From assembly GCA_033558025.1 (NCBI GenBank), contig JAUCEF010000009.1, positions 3,038,001 through 3,102,000 on the forward strand: a stretch of 64,000 nt of DNA. Reading direction: 5' to 3'. Shown here one piece after another: positions 10,378 to 20,951 of this stretch. The stretch is from Phytophthora sp. 'mugwort' (taxonomy: Eukaryota; Oomycota; Peronosporomycetes; Peronosporales; Peronosporaceae). The notes under the pieces were generated by a model. It was not told the DNA's origin and made no database searches. It saw only the letters and a list, made by a program, of their open reading frames with translations. Positions within the stretch are counted from its first letter, which is position 1. Each line of letters begins with the position of its first letter. The position numbers and the translations under genes are program-made.

Positions 10378-11119
10378 CATGCTTGCCGCAGTTGTGGCAC
10401 GCACCGTTCTTCTTCGACGGTCAGCCCTTATGCTTGTTGTCCCTCATCATGAACGCCTGGCCAGGCGCGGCGCCATCTCCATCGCCACCCTGCTCCTTGC
10501 GCTTCATGTCTTCATGTAGCAGCCGAGACGTCACCAGCTCCCACGTCAGCGTGTCGAATCTTGACTCCAACGCCGTGATCAGGAACTGATACGACTCGCT
10601 CAGGCTCCCGAGAAGCGTGATCACCAAGTCGTCCTCGCTGACCGGAGCGCCGACCGCGTCGAGCTGTTCCGCCAGAGTCTTGAGCTTGTTGATGTGTTGA
10701 AGCACATCATCACCTTCCTCCATCATGAGCGTGAAGAAACGTCGACGAAGAAAGAGCTTGTTGGCCAAACTCTTCTTCTCGAAGTGTCCTTCCAGTCTTG
10801 ACCATGCATCATGCGCGCCACTCGCCGAGCGAACCAGCGGCAGCTGCGAATCCTCCATCGCGAGACAGATCATCACCAGCGCCTTGCGCGACTTCTTCCG
10901 AAAGAGCGCTTGATCCGCCGCAGTCTGGCAGTGCTCCAGCTTCACTTCCCCACTTGTCACTTCCCACAGTTCGCGCTCCTCGAGCACCATCTGCATCTTG
11001 AACTTCCACGTGTGGAAGTTAGCTCCGTCGAACTTGTTGATGCGGAAGGCAGAAGGCGGCGTGGCGTCCATGGCGAAGGCGTAGTCGGGGTCTCCAGAGA
11101 AGGCGGGGCTTGGGCTCAT
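10378..11119 (-). pseudogene. gag of a second copia family, truncated in the zinc knuckle
   Basis: Starts at the ATG at 11119, inside another GGTTATGAGCCC primer site. It encodes a UBN2-type Gag (FRINKFDGANFHTWKFKMQ.., ..LLHEDMKRKEQ..) clearly different from Copia-1. An in-frame TGA at 10421-10423 comes just before the zinc knuckle, whose first half (CHNCGKH) is still readable before the sequence is cut at 10377 by Copia-2. Protease to RNase H are missing from this window. Confidence 0.85.
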
Positions 11120-11123
11120 AACC
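11109..11123 (-). promoter_or_regulatory. primer-binding site of the second copia family
   Basis: Minus-strand GGTTATGAGCCCAAG at the inner end of the LTR 11124-11435. The same anticodon-arm primer site is thus used by several diverged copia families in this window. Confidence 0.8.
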
Positions 11124-11435
11124 AAAAGGCTTGGTCACTTGATGGCAAAATGCAAAGTGATTGATTTAGGTCCTTAGTTCGCAAACTCCTTGCTACCTCT
11201 AAGCCTACAGTTCTACCTACTGGGTACACTCTACTGGATTCTCTACTGGATACTGAGTTACTTCAGCCAATCGCAGAGCGCCACGTCGATGCCCATCTTG
11301 TACCCACAATCTTGACCCACGTGCATTGTAATCATCGTCCCGTAATCGCCGGAGTGATTGAGGTGCCACTGAGTGAAGGTCATACCGGTATCCTACCGGT
11401 ATACAGTAGCTGCTCGAGGCGTCTCCTTGACAACA
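11124..11435 (-). repeat. 5' LTR of the second copia family
   Basis: From TGTTGTCAAGG (11435, minus) to ..AAGCCTTTT next to the primer site, about 312 bp. Outer boundary inferred from the T[AG]TTG start seen in the other LTRs; the usual terminal TCA is missing at the inner end. Contains a short ACCGGTAT repeat (11383-11403). Confidence 0.6.
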
Positions 11436-11475
11436 CTCCCACTCGACTCGATAGCCTTCGGTGCTTTATTTGCTT

Positions 11476-11818
11476 TATTAAGGGTTGCCGGGTTTTGGTA
11501 CTGTGTACCAGTAACCGGTTAACCCGAACCGGTCCAACACGATCCCGCGATGTTTACGGTACGTTGTTTACGCAACCGCTGATTAGACGAGTAGGATGAT
11601 TGGACGAGTGCGGAGTGTTGGTGATTGGATGCACCAAATGATTGGATGCAGGGCTGCATATCTATGTGGTAGACTAGGTAGTGTAAGCCCCGATAAATCA
11701 ATCACTTTCGAATCTTCCTTCTTCAGCTCAAGTGGTCTTCACTCCGGTCCCCGCACCCAAGTGCAGAACTCCCTCCGCTCAATCCAAGCCTCGCTTCAAG
11801 ACCTCAACACCTTTATCA
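11476..11818 (+). repeat. 5' LTR of Copia-3 (gamma)
   Basis: 343 bp, TATTAAGGGTTGCCGGG to TTATCA. The first ~105 bases nearly equal the beta LTR; the rest differs strongly (GATTGGACGAGTGCGGAG..). Very similar to the 3' LTR at 20609-20951. Confidence 0.9.
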
Positions 11819-11833
11819 GGTTATGAGCCCAAG
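11819..11833 (+). promoter_or_regulatory. primer-binding site of Copia-3
   Basis: GGTTATGAGCCCAAG directly after the LTR, including the ATG at 11823. Confidence 0.82.
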
Positions 11834-14780
11834 CACCATGTCCTCTGCCCAAGACGTCTCGACCAAGGTCTCCATCGACAAGTTCAACGGAGACAACTAC
11901 GCGACGTGAAACCGCTACATGCGTGGCGTGTTCCTGACCAAGTCGACGTGGCATGTGGTGAATCGGGAAACGTCTCCATCCTTTACGGACTCCCGGGCCA
12001 AGGACGAGTATGTCAAGTCGAGCAACATCGCTTTCGGACTGATGTTGCTCCACATGGACGCTGACTACCATCACGTGGTCGATGACTGCGAGGAAGCCTG
12101 GGTCGCGTGGACGCGCTTGAAGACGCTGTACGGTGGATCGCAGAAGGCTGGTCGCATCTACCTGAAGCGACAACTCTTCAGCATGGAGATGTCGGAAGGC
12201 GGCAATGTGTTGCATCATTGCAATGATGTCCTGAACATCAGCGCCAAGCTCAGCAGCATCGGTGCCAAGATGGAGGACGAGGACGTGGCGATCTGCTTGT
12301 TGCGCAGCCTCCCCAAGAGCTACGAGAACGTCGTGCTGAACTTGGAGATGAGCAATGCAGAGCTGCGGTCGCAAGACGTTGTGAAGGTGCTCACGAACGA
12401 GCACATCAAGCGACAAGGCGAGAAGACGGCGACGGTGAAGACTGAAGACGCGGCCAAGGCGTTCAGTGCCGAGCGAGAATATCGCCAATGCACGTACTGC
12501 GGTAAATTGGGGCATGCCATTGACAAGTGCTGGACCAAGCAGAAGGACGAGAACCGAGGGCCAAGACGCGGCGGCAACGGCCGTGGACGCGGAGCAAACC
12601 ATGTTCAGTGGCGCAACGACGACTACGACTACGACCGTGTCGCGTTTGCGGTTTCGTTGGAATGCGGAAAATCGACGGGCAAGGATATGCCGGGGATGTG
12701 GGCGGTCGACAGCGGCGCAACGCACCACATTTGCAATGACAAGACCAAGTTCGCCACGCTGAATGAGCAAGACGAAGGCGAGCTATCGGTAGCGGACGGA
12801 AACAAGGCCGAGATTAAGGGTGTGGGAACTATCATCGAACGAGTGGTTCTGCCCAACGGCGACGAGCGCGACATCGAAATCAAGAACGCGCTTTACGTGC
12901 CAAATATGAGCAAGAATCTGCTTTCAGTGCCGCAGATAAACAAGCATGGCAAGTTCCAAGTGATATTTGACGGCACTGAGATGCACGTTTCGCGCAAGGA
13001 CTCGAATCAAGTGGTGGCGACGGCGGATCTCGTGGACGGACTCTACTGGCTTCGCACACCTCAGCGATCGGCAAATGCGGCGACAAGTGGAAGGACGTTC
13101 GATTTGCACGCGCGTATGGGTCACGCTCCAGTCGAGGTTCTTCGCAAGATGGTCGACACCAAGATGATCAAGGACGCGAAAGCACCTTCCAAGTTGAGTG
13201 GACCAAGTGTGTGTCGTGGTTGCCAGCAAGGCAAAATGGTCCAAAAACCATTTCCAAGCAACCGTGACAAGCGTCGCTACGACACATTTGAGCTGCTCCA
13301 CTTCGATATCTGCGGACCCATGGAAGAAAACTCGCTTGGCGGCAGTAAGTATCTGCTACTGATCGTGGACGAAGCCAGCGGATGCATGAAGGGTTTCTGT
13401 CTGCGTGCCAAGTCGGAAAGTGAAGACTGCATCAAGACATACATCATGAAGGTGCAGACGCAGTTCGGCAAGAAGGTCAAGTTTGTGCGGCACGACGGAG
13501 CTCGTGAGTTTGCGACCAACTCGCTCAAGGATTTCTACGAAGACGAAGGCATCGAGCAGCAAACCACGGTTCCGTACGCGCACCAGACCAACGGCACGGC
13601 AGAGCGAGCCATCCGAACTATCGTCACGATCGGCCGCAGCATGTTGCATCACGCCAAGCTGGACAAGTGTTTCTGGGCTGAGGCGGCGATGACGGCCATC
13701 TATGTGAAGAACCGCCTGCCGTCACCCAAGATCGAGCACAAGACTCCGTTCGAGATCGTCTACAAGTCCAAGCCGAGTGTGAAGCACATGCGTGTGTTCG
13801 GCTGTCGGACGTATATCCTGACTCCGAAGGAGAAGCGACTCAAGTGGGATCCCAAGGCTCGCGCCGGATTGTTTCTGGGTTACGAAGTGTCCAAGGCGAT
13901 CGACTTTATGACATCGAGGCGGGGCAGGTGGTTATCAGTCGCGATGTCAACTTCGATGAGTCGACCTTTGGATGTTCACCGACGATTTCCGATGAAGATG
14001 TCGACGACCTGGACTTCGACTCGCTCGACATCGACGATGATGGTCCGCGCCAGACGGAGTACAAACAGGCAGGGAAGCGCAAGAGCCGTCCGAGTGACGA
14101 AGATGAAGCTTCCAGAAGACCGCGCGCTGTGCGTCATCGACCTGGACTGCTGGAAGAAGCAAGTGCACCGAACTACTCCCCTCCGCACCGAGCAGACGCA
14201 GACGAAGAAGAAAAGTCTGGAGACCAAGATGAAGAATCGACTCCATCTGTGTTTTGGCGTGCAAGTGCCAACGCGGTCGAAGCAGCCGTGGACTTATCGG
14301 AGCCGTCGACATTCCAAGAAGCGGTCAACGGCCCGGACCAACTGCACTGGCGCAAGGCAATTCGTGCTGAGTTAAAGTCGATGCGACTTCGTGGTGTGTT
14401 TTGTGCTGCCAAGTTGTCCAGCGGACAAAGCGCCATCGGTACCAAGTGGGTGTTCAAGATCAAGCGCAAAGCCGACGGATCGATCGAGAAGTACAAGGCG
14501 CGCCTCGTGGCCAAGGGTTTCAAGCAAAAGTACGGCATCGACTACACGGAGACGTTCTCGCCCGTGGTCAAGTACGTGACGCTGCGCATGGTCATCGCGA
14601 TTGCCAAGTATTTCGACTGCCCCCTCGACCAACTCGACGTGGTAACGGCATTTCTGTACGGCGTCATGAAGGAGTTGGTGTTCTGCGTGGTTCCTGAAGG
14701 CGTCGAGCTGGATGGTGATTTCGACTGCCTGGAATTGGTGAAGGCGATCTACGGTCTCAAGCAAGCTTCGCGCGTATGCT
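11823..14780 (+). pseudogene. Copia-3 Gag-Pol, 5' part to RT
   Basis: From the ATG at 11823 the frame meets a TGA at 11907-11909 in place of the Trp codon (..DNYAT then stop), early in Gag. The rest of Gag, zinc knuckle ([14 protein letters not shown]), DSG protease and integrase remain open. A three-base and a one-base deletion near 13885-13900 shift the frame between integrase and RT. RT continues to ..YGLKQASRV, where Copia-4 inserts. The coding continues at 19529. Confidence 0.92.
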
Positions 14781-15137
14781 TGTTGCAGGGTAACTTCCTT
14801 GGTACAGTGTACCAGTCCAAGTTACCCGAACCGGTTAACCGGACCGGTCCAATGCTCCCTCGCCATGATTACGCCACGGTGATTACGCCACTCATGATTG
14901 GACGAGTAGGATGATTGGACGAGTACGGAATGATGGTGATTGGATGCACCAATTGATTGGATGCATAGTTGCATGTCTATGTAGTATACCAGGTAGGCAG
15001 GCAAAGTAAGCTCCGATAAATCAATCACTTCTGAATTTCCATTCAACCTCTCAAGCCTCCTTCCTCGCCTCGCCTCAAGCCTCGGCGGTGTCCAAGACCC
15101 CTACGTCAAGTTCAAGACCCAACGTAACCTTTCTTCA
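14781..15137 (+). repeat. 5' LTR of Copia-4 (delta)
   Basis: 357 bp, TGTTGCAGGG to TTTCTTCA, followed by the primer site. It keeps the AACCGGTTAACCGGACCGG block in U3 and the GATAAATCAATCACTT block near the inner end that is shared with Copia-3. Confidence 0.92.
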
Positions 15138-15152
15138 GGTTATGAGCCCAAG
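15138..15152 (+). promoter_or_regulatory. primer-binding site of Copia-4
   Basis: GGTTATGAGCCCAAG, with the Gag ATG at 15142 inside it. Confidence 0.84.
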
Positions 15153-15996
15153 TACCATGTCGTCTGTGCAAGATACCAAGATCTCCATTGACAAGTTCAA
15201 CGGCGACAACTTCGCCACCTGGAACCGCTACATGCGTGGCGTGTTCCTGACCAAGTCGGTATGGAACGTCGTGAACCGGGAGACGACGCCAAGCTTCGCG
15301 GACCCGAGGGCCATGGACGACTACGTCAAGTCCAGCAACATCGCGTTCGGTCTGATGTTGCTCCACATGGATGCGGACTACCACCATGTGGTCGACGACT
15401 GCGAAGAAGCCTGGGTGGCCTGGACGCGTCTGCGTTCACTCTACGGGGGGTCACAGAAGGCTGGTCGTATCTACCTGAAGCGCCAGCTCTTCAGCATGGA
15501 GATGGCAGAAGGCGGCAATGTGCTTCATCATTGCAACGAAGTCCTCAACATCAGCGCCAAGCTCAGCAGCATCGGTGCCAAGATGGAGGACGAGGACGTG
15601 GCGATCTGCTTGTTGCGCAGCCTCCCCAAGAGCTACGAGAACGTCGTGCTGAACTTGGAGATGAGCAGCGCTGAACTGCGGTCGCAAGACGTCGTGAAGG
15701 TGCTCACGAACGAGCACATCAAGCGGCAGGGCGAGAAGACTGCTCAGGTGAAGATTGAAGACACTGCAAGGGCCTTCAATGCCGAGCGTGAAAGCCGCCA
15801 CTGCACTTACTGCGGGAAATCGGGACACGTCGTGGACAAGTGCTGGACCAAGCAAAAGGATGACAATCGAGGTGCACGACGTGGCCGGTCTGGTCGCGGT
15901 GCGAACAATGTCCAATGGCGCGACGACAGCGATGATGACTTCATCGCGTTTGCGGTCTCTATGGAGTGTGGTATCTCCAAGACCAACAAGTTTTAA
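15142..15996 (+). CDS. Copia-4 Gag (ends at an in-frame TAA)
   Basis: 284 aa: UBN2-type Gag followed by a CCHC zinc knuckle ([14 protein letters not shown]) and a basic Arg/Gly stretch, ending ..SKTNKF. The TAA (15994-15996) falls exactly between the zinc knuckle and the protease DSG motif. The codons on both sides are in the same frame as Pol. It is either a single nonsense mutation or a Gag/Pol boundary used to make mostly Gag; Copia-1 and Copia-2 have no stop at this place. Start chosen as for the other elements. Confidence 0.88.
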   Translation: MSPSTMSSVQDTKISIDKFNGDNFATWNRYMRGVFLTKSVWNVVNRETTPSFADPRAMDDYVKSSNIAFGLMLLHMDADYHHVVDDCEEAWVAWTRLRSLYGGSQKAGRIYLKRQLFSMEMAEGGNVLHHCNEVLNISAKLSSIGAKMEDEDVAICLLRSLPKSYENVVLNLEMSSAELRSQDVVKVLTNEHIKRQGEKTAQVKIEDTARAFNAERESRHCTYCGKSGHVVDKCWTKQKDDNRGARRGRSGRGANNVQWRDDSDDDFIAFAVSMECGISKTNKF

Positions 15997-18900
15997 GGCT
16001 CATGGGCCATCGACAGTGGTGCCACGCACCACATCTGCAATGACAAGAATAAGTTTGTCAACATCAAGGCATGCGACGAAGGTGAACTCACTGTCGCAAA
16101 CGGCAATACTGCCAAGATCAAGGGAGTTGGAACGGTCATGCAGCGCGTCACCTTGCCTAATGGTGGCGAACGCGACATCCACGTTCAAGACGCGCTCTAC
16201 GTACCAAGTATGAAAAAGAATCTGCTTTCGGTACCCCAGATCAACCGAAGCGGACAGTTCAAGGTGGTGTTTGATGGAGCAGAAATGCACATCGCACACA
16301 AGACGTCGAAAAAGATCGTGGCTTCCGCGGACCTGATCGACGGTCTCTACTGGCTCCGGGTGCCAAGTTTCGCTGCGAATTCGGTGACCGATGTATCGAT
16401 CAACGCGGTCGATCTTCATGCACGTATGGGTCACGCACCCAGCGACGTTCTTCGGAAGATGGTCTCAAGTGGCATGGTCACGGGTGCCAAGATGCCGACA
16501 TCGTCAAAGAACTCAAGCCAGTGTCGCGGGTGCCAACAAGGAAAAATGGTGCAAAAGCCCTTCCCAAGCAACCCGAACAAGCCCAAGTACAAGCCGTTCG
16601 AGTTCCTTCACTTTGATATTTGTGGACCCATGGAGGAAGAGTCGCTGGGTGGCAGTCGCTACTTGCTGCTTCTCACGGACGAAGCCAGCAGCTGCATGAC
16701 GGGATTCTGTTTGCAAGCCAAGTCGGAAAGCGAAGGCTGCTTGCGTCGCTTCATTACCAAGCTGGAGAAGCAATTCGATGCCAAGGTGAAGTTTGTGCGG
16801 CATGATGGAGCCAAAGAGTTCGCGACCAACTCGCTCAAGACTTTCTACGAAGACCACGGCATCGAAGTCCAGCCCACGGTTCGGTATGCGCACCAAACCA
16901 ACGCAACTGCTGAGCGCGCCAACCGAACCATCGTGACTATCGGCCGCAGTATGCTTCACTACGCTGGCTTGGACAAGACGTTCTGGGCGGAAGCAGCAAT
17001 GACGGCAATTTACATCAAGAATCGTCTGCCGTCTCCGAAGTCGCCCGACAAAACTCCGTTCGAAATCATCTACAAGTCCAAGCCCAACGTCAAGCACATG
17101 CGGATCTTCGGGTGCAAGGCCTATATCTTGACGCCGAAGGAGAAGCGACTCAAGTGGGATCCCAAAGCTCGTGAAGGTATTTTCATGGGTTACGAGGAGC
17201 GTTCCAAGGCGTATCGAGTTTATGACATCGAGGCGGGGCAGGTGCTGATCTCTCGCGATGTCACATTCGATGAGTCAAGCTTTGATGGGGCTGAAGCTAT
17301 TAGTGATGAAGGAGTCAACGAAGTTGCCGACTATTTTGACGAAATGCAAGTCTCCGACAACAGTGGCACAAGGGTGTTCAAGCAGGCGGGGAAGCGGAAA
17401 TCGCGTCCGGAAAACGAAGATCGCGCCAATGTTCGGCGCCCACGTCGCACTGTTGGGCTCGAAGAAGCTAGTGCTCCCGACCACTTGGAAGAAGAAAACC
17501 AACGTGAATCGTCTACGCCGCAAGAAGAATCGGAAGACAACGATGAAGACAGCTCGACTTCGCCAATGTTCTGGCGTGCAAGTGCGAATGCGGTGGAAGC
17601 AAGTGACAGCGCGGAACCCAAGACATTTCAAGAAGCTGTGAACGGTCCAGACGAAGCTCATTGGCGCAAGGCAATTCGCGCTGAACTCAAGTCAATGCGG
17701 CTTCGAGGTGTTTTCCGTGCGGCGAAACTGCCTAACAATCAGCGCGCAGTCGGTACCAAGTGGGTCTTCAAGATCAAGCGCAACGCTGACGGATCCATCG
17801 AAAAATTCAAGGCTCGACTCGTCGCGAAAGGCTTCGTGCAGAAATATGGGATCGACTACACCGAGACGTTTTCGCCCGTGATCAAGTACGTGACGCTGCG
17901 AATGATCATCGCGATCGCCAAGTACTACGGATGGCCGATCGACCAACTCGACGTGTTCACCGCGTTCCTGTACGGTTTGATGAAGGAAAAGGTGTTTTGC
18001 AGTGTGCCTGAAGGCGTGGAACTGGACGATGGTTTCGACTGCGTGGAGTTGCTCAAGGCGATCTACGGGCTGAAACAACCTTCACGAGTTTGGAACGAGA
18101 CCTTCGACGAGCATGTGCGCTCCATCGGTTTTCGTGTATCAAGCTACGACCCCTGCCTCTACATCAAGGTCATCGGCGGTGAATGCGTTCTGCTGTTGGT
18201 CTACGTGGACGACGTGTTGGTGACCGGGAGCTCGGCAACATTGATTGAAGAAGTCAAGCGCCAACTCAAGTCGCGGTTTGAGATGACCGACAGTGGCAAG
18301 TGTTCCTTCATCCTGGGGATCGAAGTGGTCGACAAGGCGGATGGCAGTGTCACCTTAAGTCAAGCTCGGTACATCAACGACATCCTGGAGCGCTTTGGCA
18401 TGCAAGACTGCAAACCTGCTGCAAGTCCGGTCGACATCAGCATGAAGCTGGTCTCAAGCGACTCCACAACCAGGTTGGACGCGCCATTTCGCGAGGCTGT
18501 CGGTGCACTTATGCACTTGATGACATCGACTCGCCCGGACATTGCGTTCGCTGTTGGCTATGTATCGCGCTTTATGGAGAACCCGCAAGTGGAACATTGG
18601 ATTGCAGTCAAGCGCATTTTTCGCTACCTACAAGGTACCAAGTGGCACGGAATTCGCTTTTTGCCAGGCAAGGACGTCGACTTTCAAGGCTTTTCGGACG
18701 CCGACTGGGCAGGTGATTTAAGCAATCGCAAGTCAACGTCAGGCTATCTGTTCCAAGTTGTCGGCGGACCAGTGTCGTGGGGTTCTAAGAAGCAGTCAAG
18801 CGTATCGCTCTCGACAAGTGAGGCCGAGTACATTGCACTGAGCTTGGCCATCCAAGAAGGCAAGTGGGTGCACAAGTTGCTGTGCGAGATCCTAGCTGCT

Positions 18901-19164
18901 GCAGGCGGAGCCACGCCGAAGTTGAAGATTTTCGAAGACAACCAGTCGTGCATCAAGATGACCAAGAACCCAGTGAACCATGGCCGCGCCAAGCATATCG
19001 ACATCAAGTACCATCACATCCGTGATGAAGTCAAGCGCGGAGAAGTGATCGTCGAATACTGCGAGACTACGACCATGCTGGCCGACATCTTGACCAAGGG
19101 ACTCGCCGGACCACGCCACAAGGACTTGACGGCGGCGCTCGGCGTTCACGCGTGTTCGCATTGA
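15997..19164 (+). CDS. Copia-4 Pol (protease, integrase, RT, RNase H), in frame after Gag
   Basis: 1055 codons open in the Gag frame after the TAA. Protease WAIDSGATHH, integrase HARMGH and CRGCQQGK, catalytic FDICGP, HDGAKEF and TAERANRT, RT ..[13 protein letters not shown] and YVDDVL, RNase [10 protein letters not shown] and SEAEYIAL, ending ..GVHACSH. The first Met codon (16138) lies after the protease motif, so Pol cannot simply start there with an intact protease; expression would need readthrough of the TAA or would be lost. The sequence is clearly diverged from Copia-1 although the architecture is the same. Confidence 0.92.
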   Translation, partial: GSWAIDSGATHHICNDKNKFVNIKACDEGELTVANGNTAKIKGVGTVMQRVTLPNGGERDIHVQDALYVPSMKKNLLSVPQINRSGQFKVVFDGAEMHIAHKTSKKIVASADLIDGLYWLRVPSFAANSVTDVSINAVDLHARMGHAPSDVLRKMVSSGMVTGAKMPTSSKNSSQCRGCQQGKMVQKPFPSNPNKPKYKPFEFLHFDICGPMEEESLGGSRYLLLLTDEASSCMTGFCLQAKSESEGCLRRFITKLEKQFDAKVKFVRHDGAKEFATNSLKTFYEDHGIEVQPTVRYAHQTNATAERANRTIVTIGRSMLHYAGLDKTFWAEAAMTAIYIKNRLPSPKSPDKTPFEIIYKSKPNVKHMRIFGCKAYILTPKEKRLKWDPKAREGIFMGYEERSKAYRVYDIEAGQVLISRDVTFDESSFDGAEAISDEGVNEVADYFDEMQVSDNSGTRVFKQAGKRKSRPENEDRANVRRPRRTVGLEEASAPDHLEEENQRESSTPQEESEDNDEDSSTSPMFWRASANAVEASDSAEPKTFQEAVNGPDEAHWRKAIRAELKSMRLRGVFRAAKLPNNQRAVGTKWVFKIKRNADGSIEKFKARLVAKGFVQKYGIDYTETFSPVIKYVTLRMIIAIAKYYGWPIDQLDVFTAFLYGLMKEKVFCSVPEGVELDDGFDCVELLKAIYGLKQPSRVWNETFDEHVRSIGFRVSSYDPCLYIKVIGGECVLLLVYVDDVLVTGSSATLIEEVKRQLKSRFEMTDSGKCSFILGIEVVDKADGSVTLSQARYINDILERFGMQDCKPAASPVDISMKLVSSDSTTRLDAPFREAVGALMHLMTSTRPDIAFAVGYVSRFMENPQVEHWIAVKRIFRYLQGTKWHGIRFLPGKDVDFQGFSDADWAGDLSNRKSTSGYLFQVVGGPVSWGSKKQSSVSLSTSEAEYIALSLAIQEGKWVHKLLCEILAAAGGATPKLKIFEDNQSCIKMTKNPVNHGRAKHIDIKYHHIRDEVKRGEVIVEYCETTTMLADILTKGLAGPRHKDLTAALGVHACSH

Positions 19165-19171
19165 GGGGGCG

Positions 19172-19528
19172 TGTTGCAGGGTAACTTCCTTGGTACAGTG
19201 TACCAGTCCAAGTTACCCGAACCGGTTAACCGGACCGGTCCAATGCTCCCTCGCCATGATTACGCCACGGTGATTACGCCACTCATGATTGGACGAGTAG
19301 GATGATTGGACGAGTACGGAATGATGGTGATTGGATGCACCAATTGATTGGATGCATAGTTGCATGTCTATGTAGTATACCGGGTAGGCAGGCAAAGTAA
19401 GCTCCGATAAATCAATCACTTCTGAATTTCCATTCAACCTCTCAAGCCTCCTTCCTCGCCTCGCCTCAAGCCTCGGCGGTGTCCAAGACCCCTACGTCAA
19501 GTTCAAGACCCAACGTAACCTTTCTTCA
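19172..19528 (+). repeat. 3' LTR of Copia-4
   Basis: 357 bp, nearly identical to 14781-15137, preceded by the purine tract GAGGGGGCG. Confidence 0.92.
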
Positions 19529-20601
19529 ATGGAACGAGACCTTCGACGAATTCGTGTGTTCTATCGGTTTTCAAGTTTCAGCCTCGACCCGTGCCTCTAC
19601 ATCAAGGTTGTCGATGGCCACTGTGTGCTCGTGCTGGTCTACGTGGACGATGTGTTGGTACCGGAAGTTCACCCGAACTGATCTCACGCACGAAGAACGA
19701 CCTCAAGACACGCTTCGAAATGACTGACAGTGGCAAGTGTGTGTTCGTTCTTGGAATCGAGCTGGTGGATGGCCCGGACGGCAGCGTGACGATGTGCCAG
19801 CGGCGTTATGTGGATGATATCCTGAAGCGTTTCGGTATGGACGAGTGCAAGGCTGTGGTGAGTCCGGTAGACATGAGCACTCGACTGGTTCCAAGTGACG
19901 CAGCGACCAAGGTGAACGCTCCGTTTCGCGAAGCTGTGGGTGCCCTCATGCACTTGATGACTGCTACTCGCCCGGATATCGCGTACGCAGTAGGCTATGT
20001 ATCGCGCTTCATGGAGAACCCCCAAGAGGAACACTGGGTTGCGGTCAAGCGCATTTTTCGCTATCTACAAGGCACCAAGACGCATGGAATCTGTTTCAAG
20101 CCAGGCAACAAGATCGACTTTCGTGGGTATTCGGATGCGGACTGGGCTGGCGACCTCGCGGACCGCAAGTCGACTTCCGGCTACACGTTCATGCTGATGG
20201 GTGCGCCAGTGAGCTGGGGAAGCAAGAAGCAGTCAAGTGTTTCGCTGTCTACGAGCGAGGCGGAATACATCGCGCTCAGTCTGGCGATCCAAGAAGGCAA
20301 GTGGATTCATCGCCTGCTATGCGAGATTCTGGCGGCTGCCAACGAGACTGGACCCGAGCTCAAGATCCGCGAAGACAACCAGTCGTGCATCAAGATGACG
20401 AAGAACCCAGTGAACCATGGTCGCGCCAAGCACATCGACATCAAGTACCATCACATCCGTGATGAGGTCAAGCGCGGCGAAGTCAAGCTCGAGTACTGCG
20501 AGACTTCTATCATGCTGGCGGATATCATGACCAAGGCGCTGCCAGGACCGCGCCACATGGATCTGACGGCGTCCCTCGGAATCCACGCGTGTTCGCATTG
20601 A
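19529..20601 (+). pseudogene. Copia-3 Gag-Pol, 3' part (RT end and RNase H)
   Basis: Resumes with [16 protein letters not shown] exactly where the part at 14,775 stopped. Two one-base deletions (about 19,580 and 19,663, the second just after the YVDD region) break the frame before the long open stretch of RNase H ([17 protein letters not shown]), which ends ..GIHACSH with the stop at 20601. Confidence 0.92.
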
Positions 20602-20608
20602 GGGGGCG

Positions 20609-20951
20609 TATTAAGGGTTGCCGGGTTTTGGTACTGTGTACCAGTAACCGGTTAACCCGAACCGGTCCAACACGATCCCGCGATGTTTACGGTACGTTGT
20701 TTACGCAACCGATGATTAGACGAGTAGGATGATTGGACGAGTGCGGAGTGTTGGTGATTGGATGCACCAAATGATTGGATGCAGGGCTGCATATCTATGT
20801 GGTAGACTAGGTAGTGTAAGCTCCGATAAATCAATCACTTTCGAATCTTCCTTCTTCAGCTCAAGTGGTCTTCACTCCGGTCCTCGCACCCAAGTGCAGA
20901 GCTCCCTTCGCTCCGTTCAAGCTTCGCTTCAAGACCTCAACACCTTTATCA
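20609..20951 (+). repeat. 3' LTR of Copia-3 (gamma)
   Basis: 343 bp, TATTAAGGG to TTATCA, preceded by GAGGGGGCG. Differs from the 5' copy at several positions (for example ACCGATGATT versus ACCGCTGATT), so Copia-3 is older than Copia-4. Confidence 0.9.

Larger units (their letters stand above)
14781..19528 (+). mobile_element. Copia-4, young nested copia element
   Basis: 4748 bp with two 357-bp LTRs (14781-15137 and 19172-19528) that appear to differ at only about one base (TATACCAGG versus TATACCGGG), so insertion was recent. It lies in the RT region of Copia-3. The undisturbed target is seen at 22,676 onward (CGCGTATGGAACGAG); flanks here are ATGCT on the left and ATGGA on the right, an imperfect 5-bp duplication. 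Pol is intact; an in-frame stop separates it from Gag. Confidence 0.94.
11476..20951 (+). mobile_element. Copia-3 (decayed), containing the nested Copia-4
   Basis: LTRs at 11476-11818 and 20609-20951 (343 bp each) bracket a Gag-Pol frame that is split by Copia-4 (14781-19528). GCTT precedes the 5' LTR (11472-11475) and follows the 3' LTR (20952-20955), a possible target duplication. Several stops and frameshifts show it is inactive. Without Copia-4 the element would be about 4.7 kb. Confidence 0.9.

Noticed and set aside
10370..10385. Target duplication for Copia-2 between 4837 and 10378
   Set aside because: Flanks are gag of two different copia families (CTGTCG and CATGCT) and do not match, so the original insertion site cannot be read.
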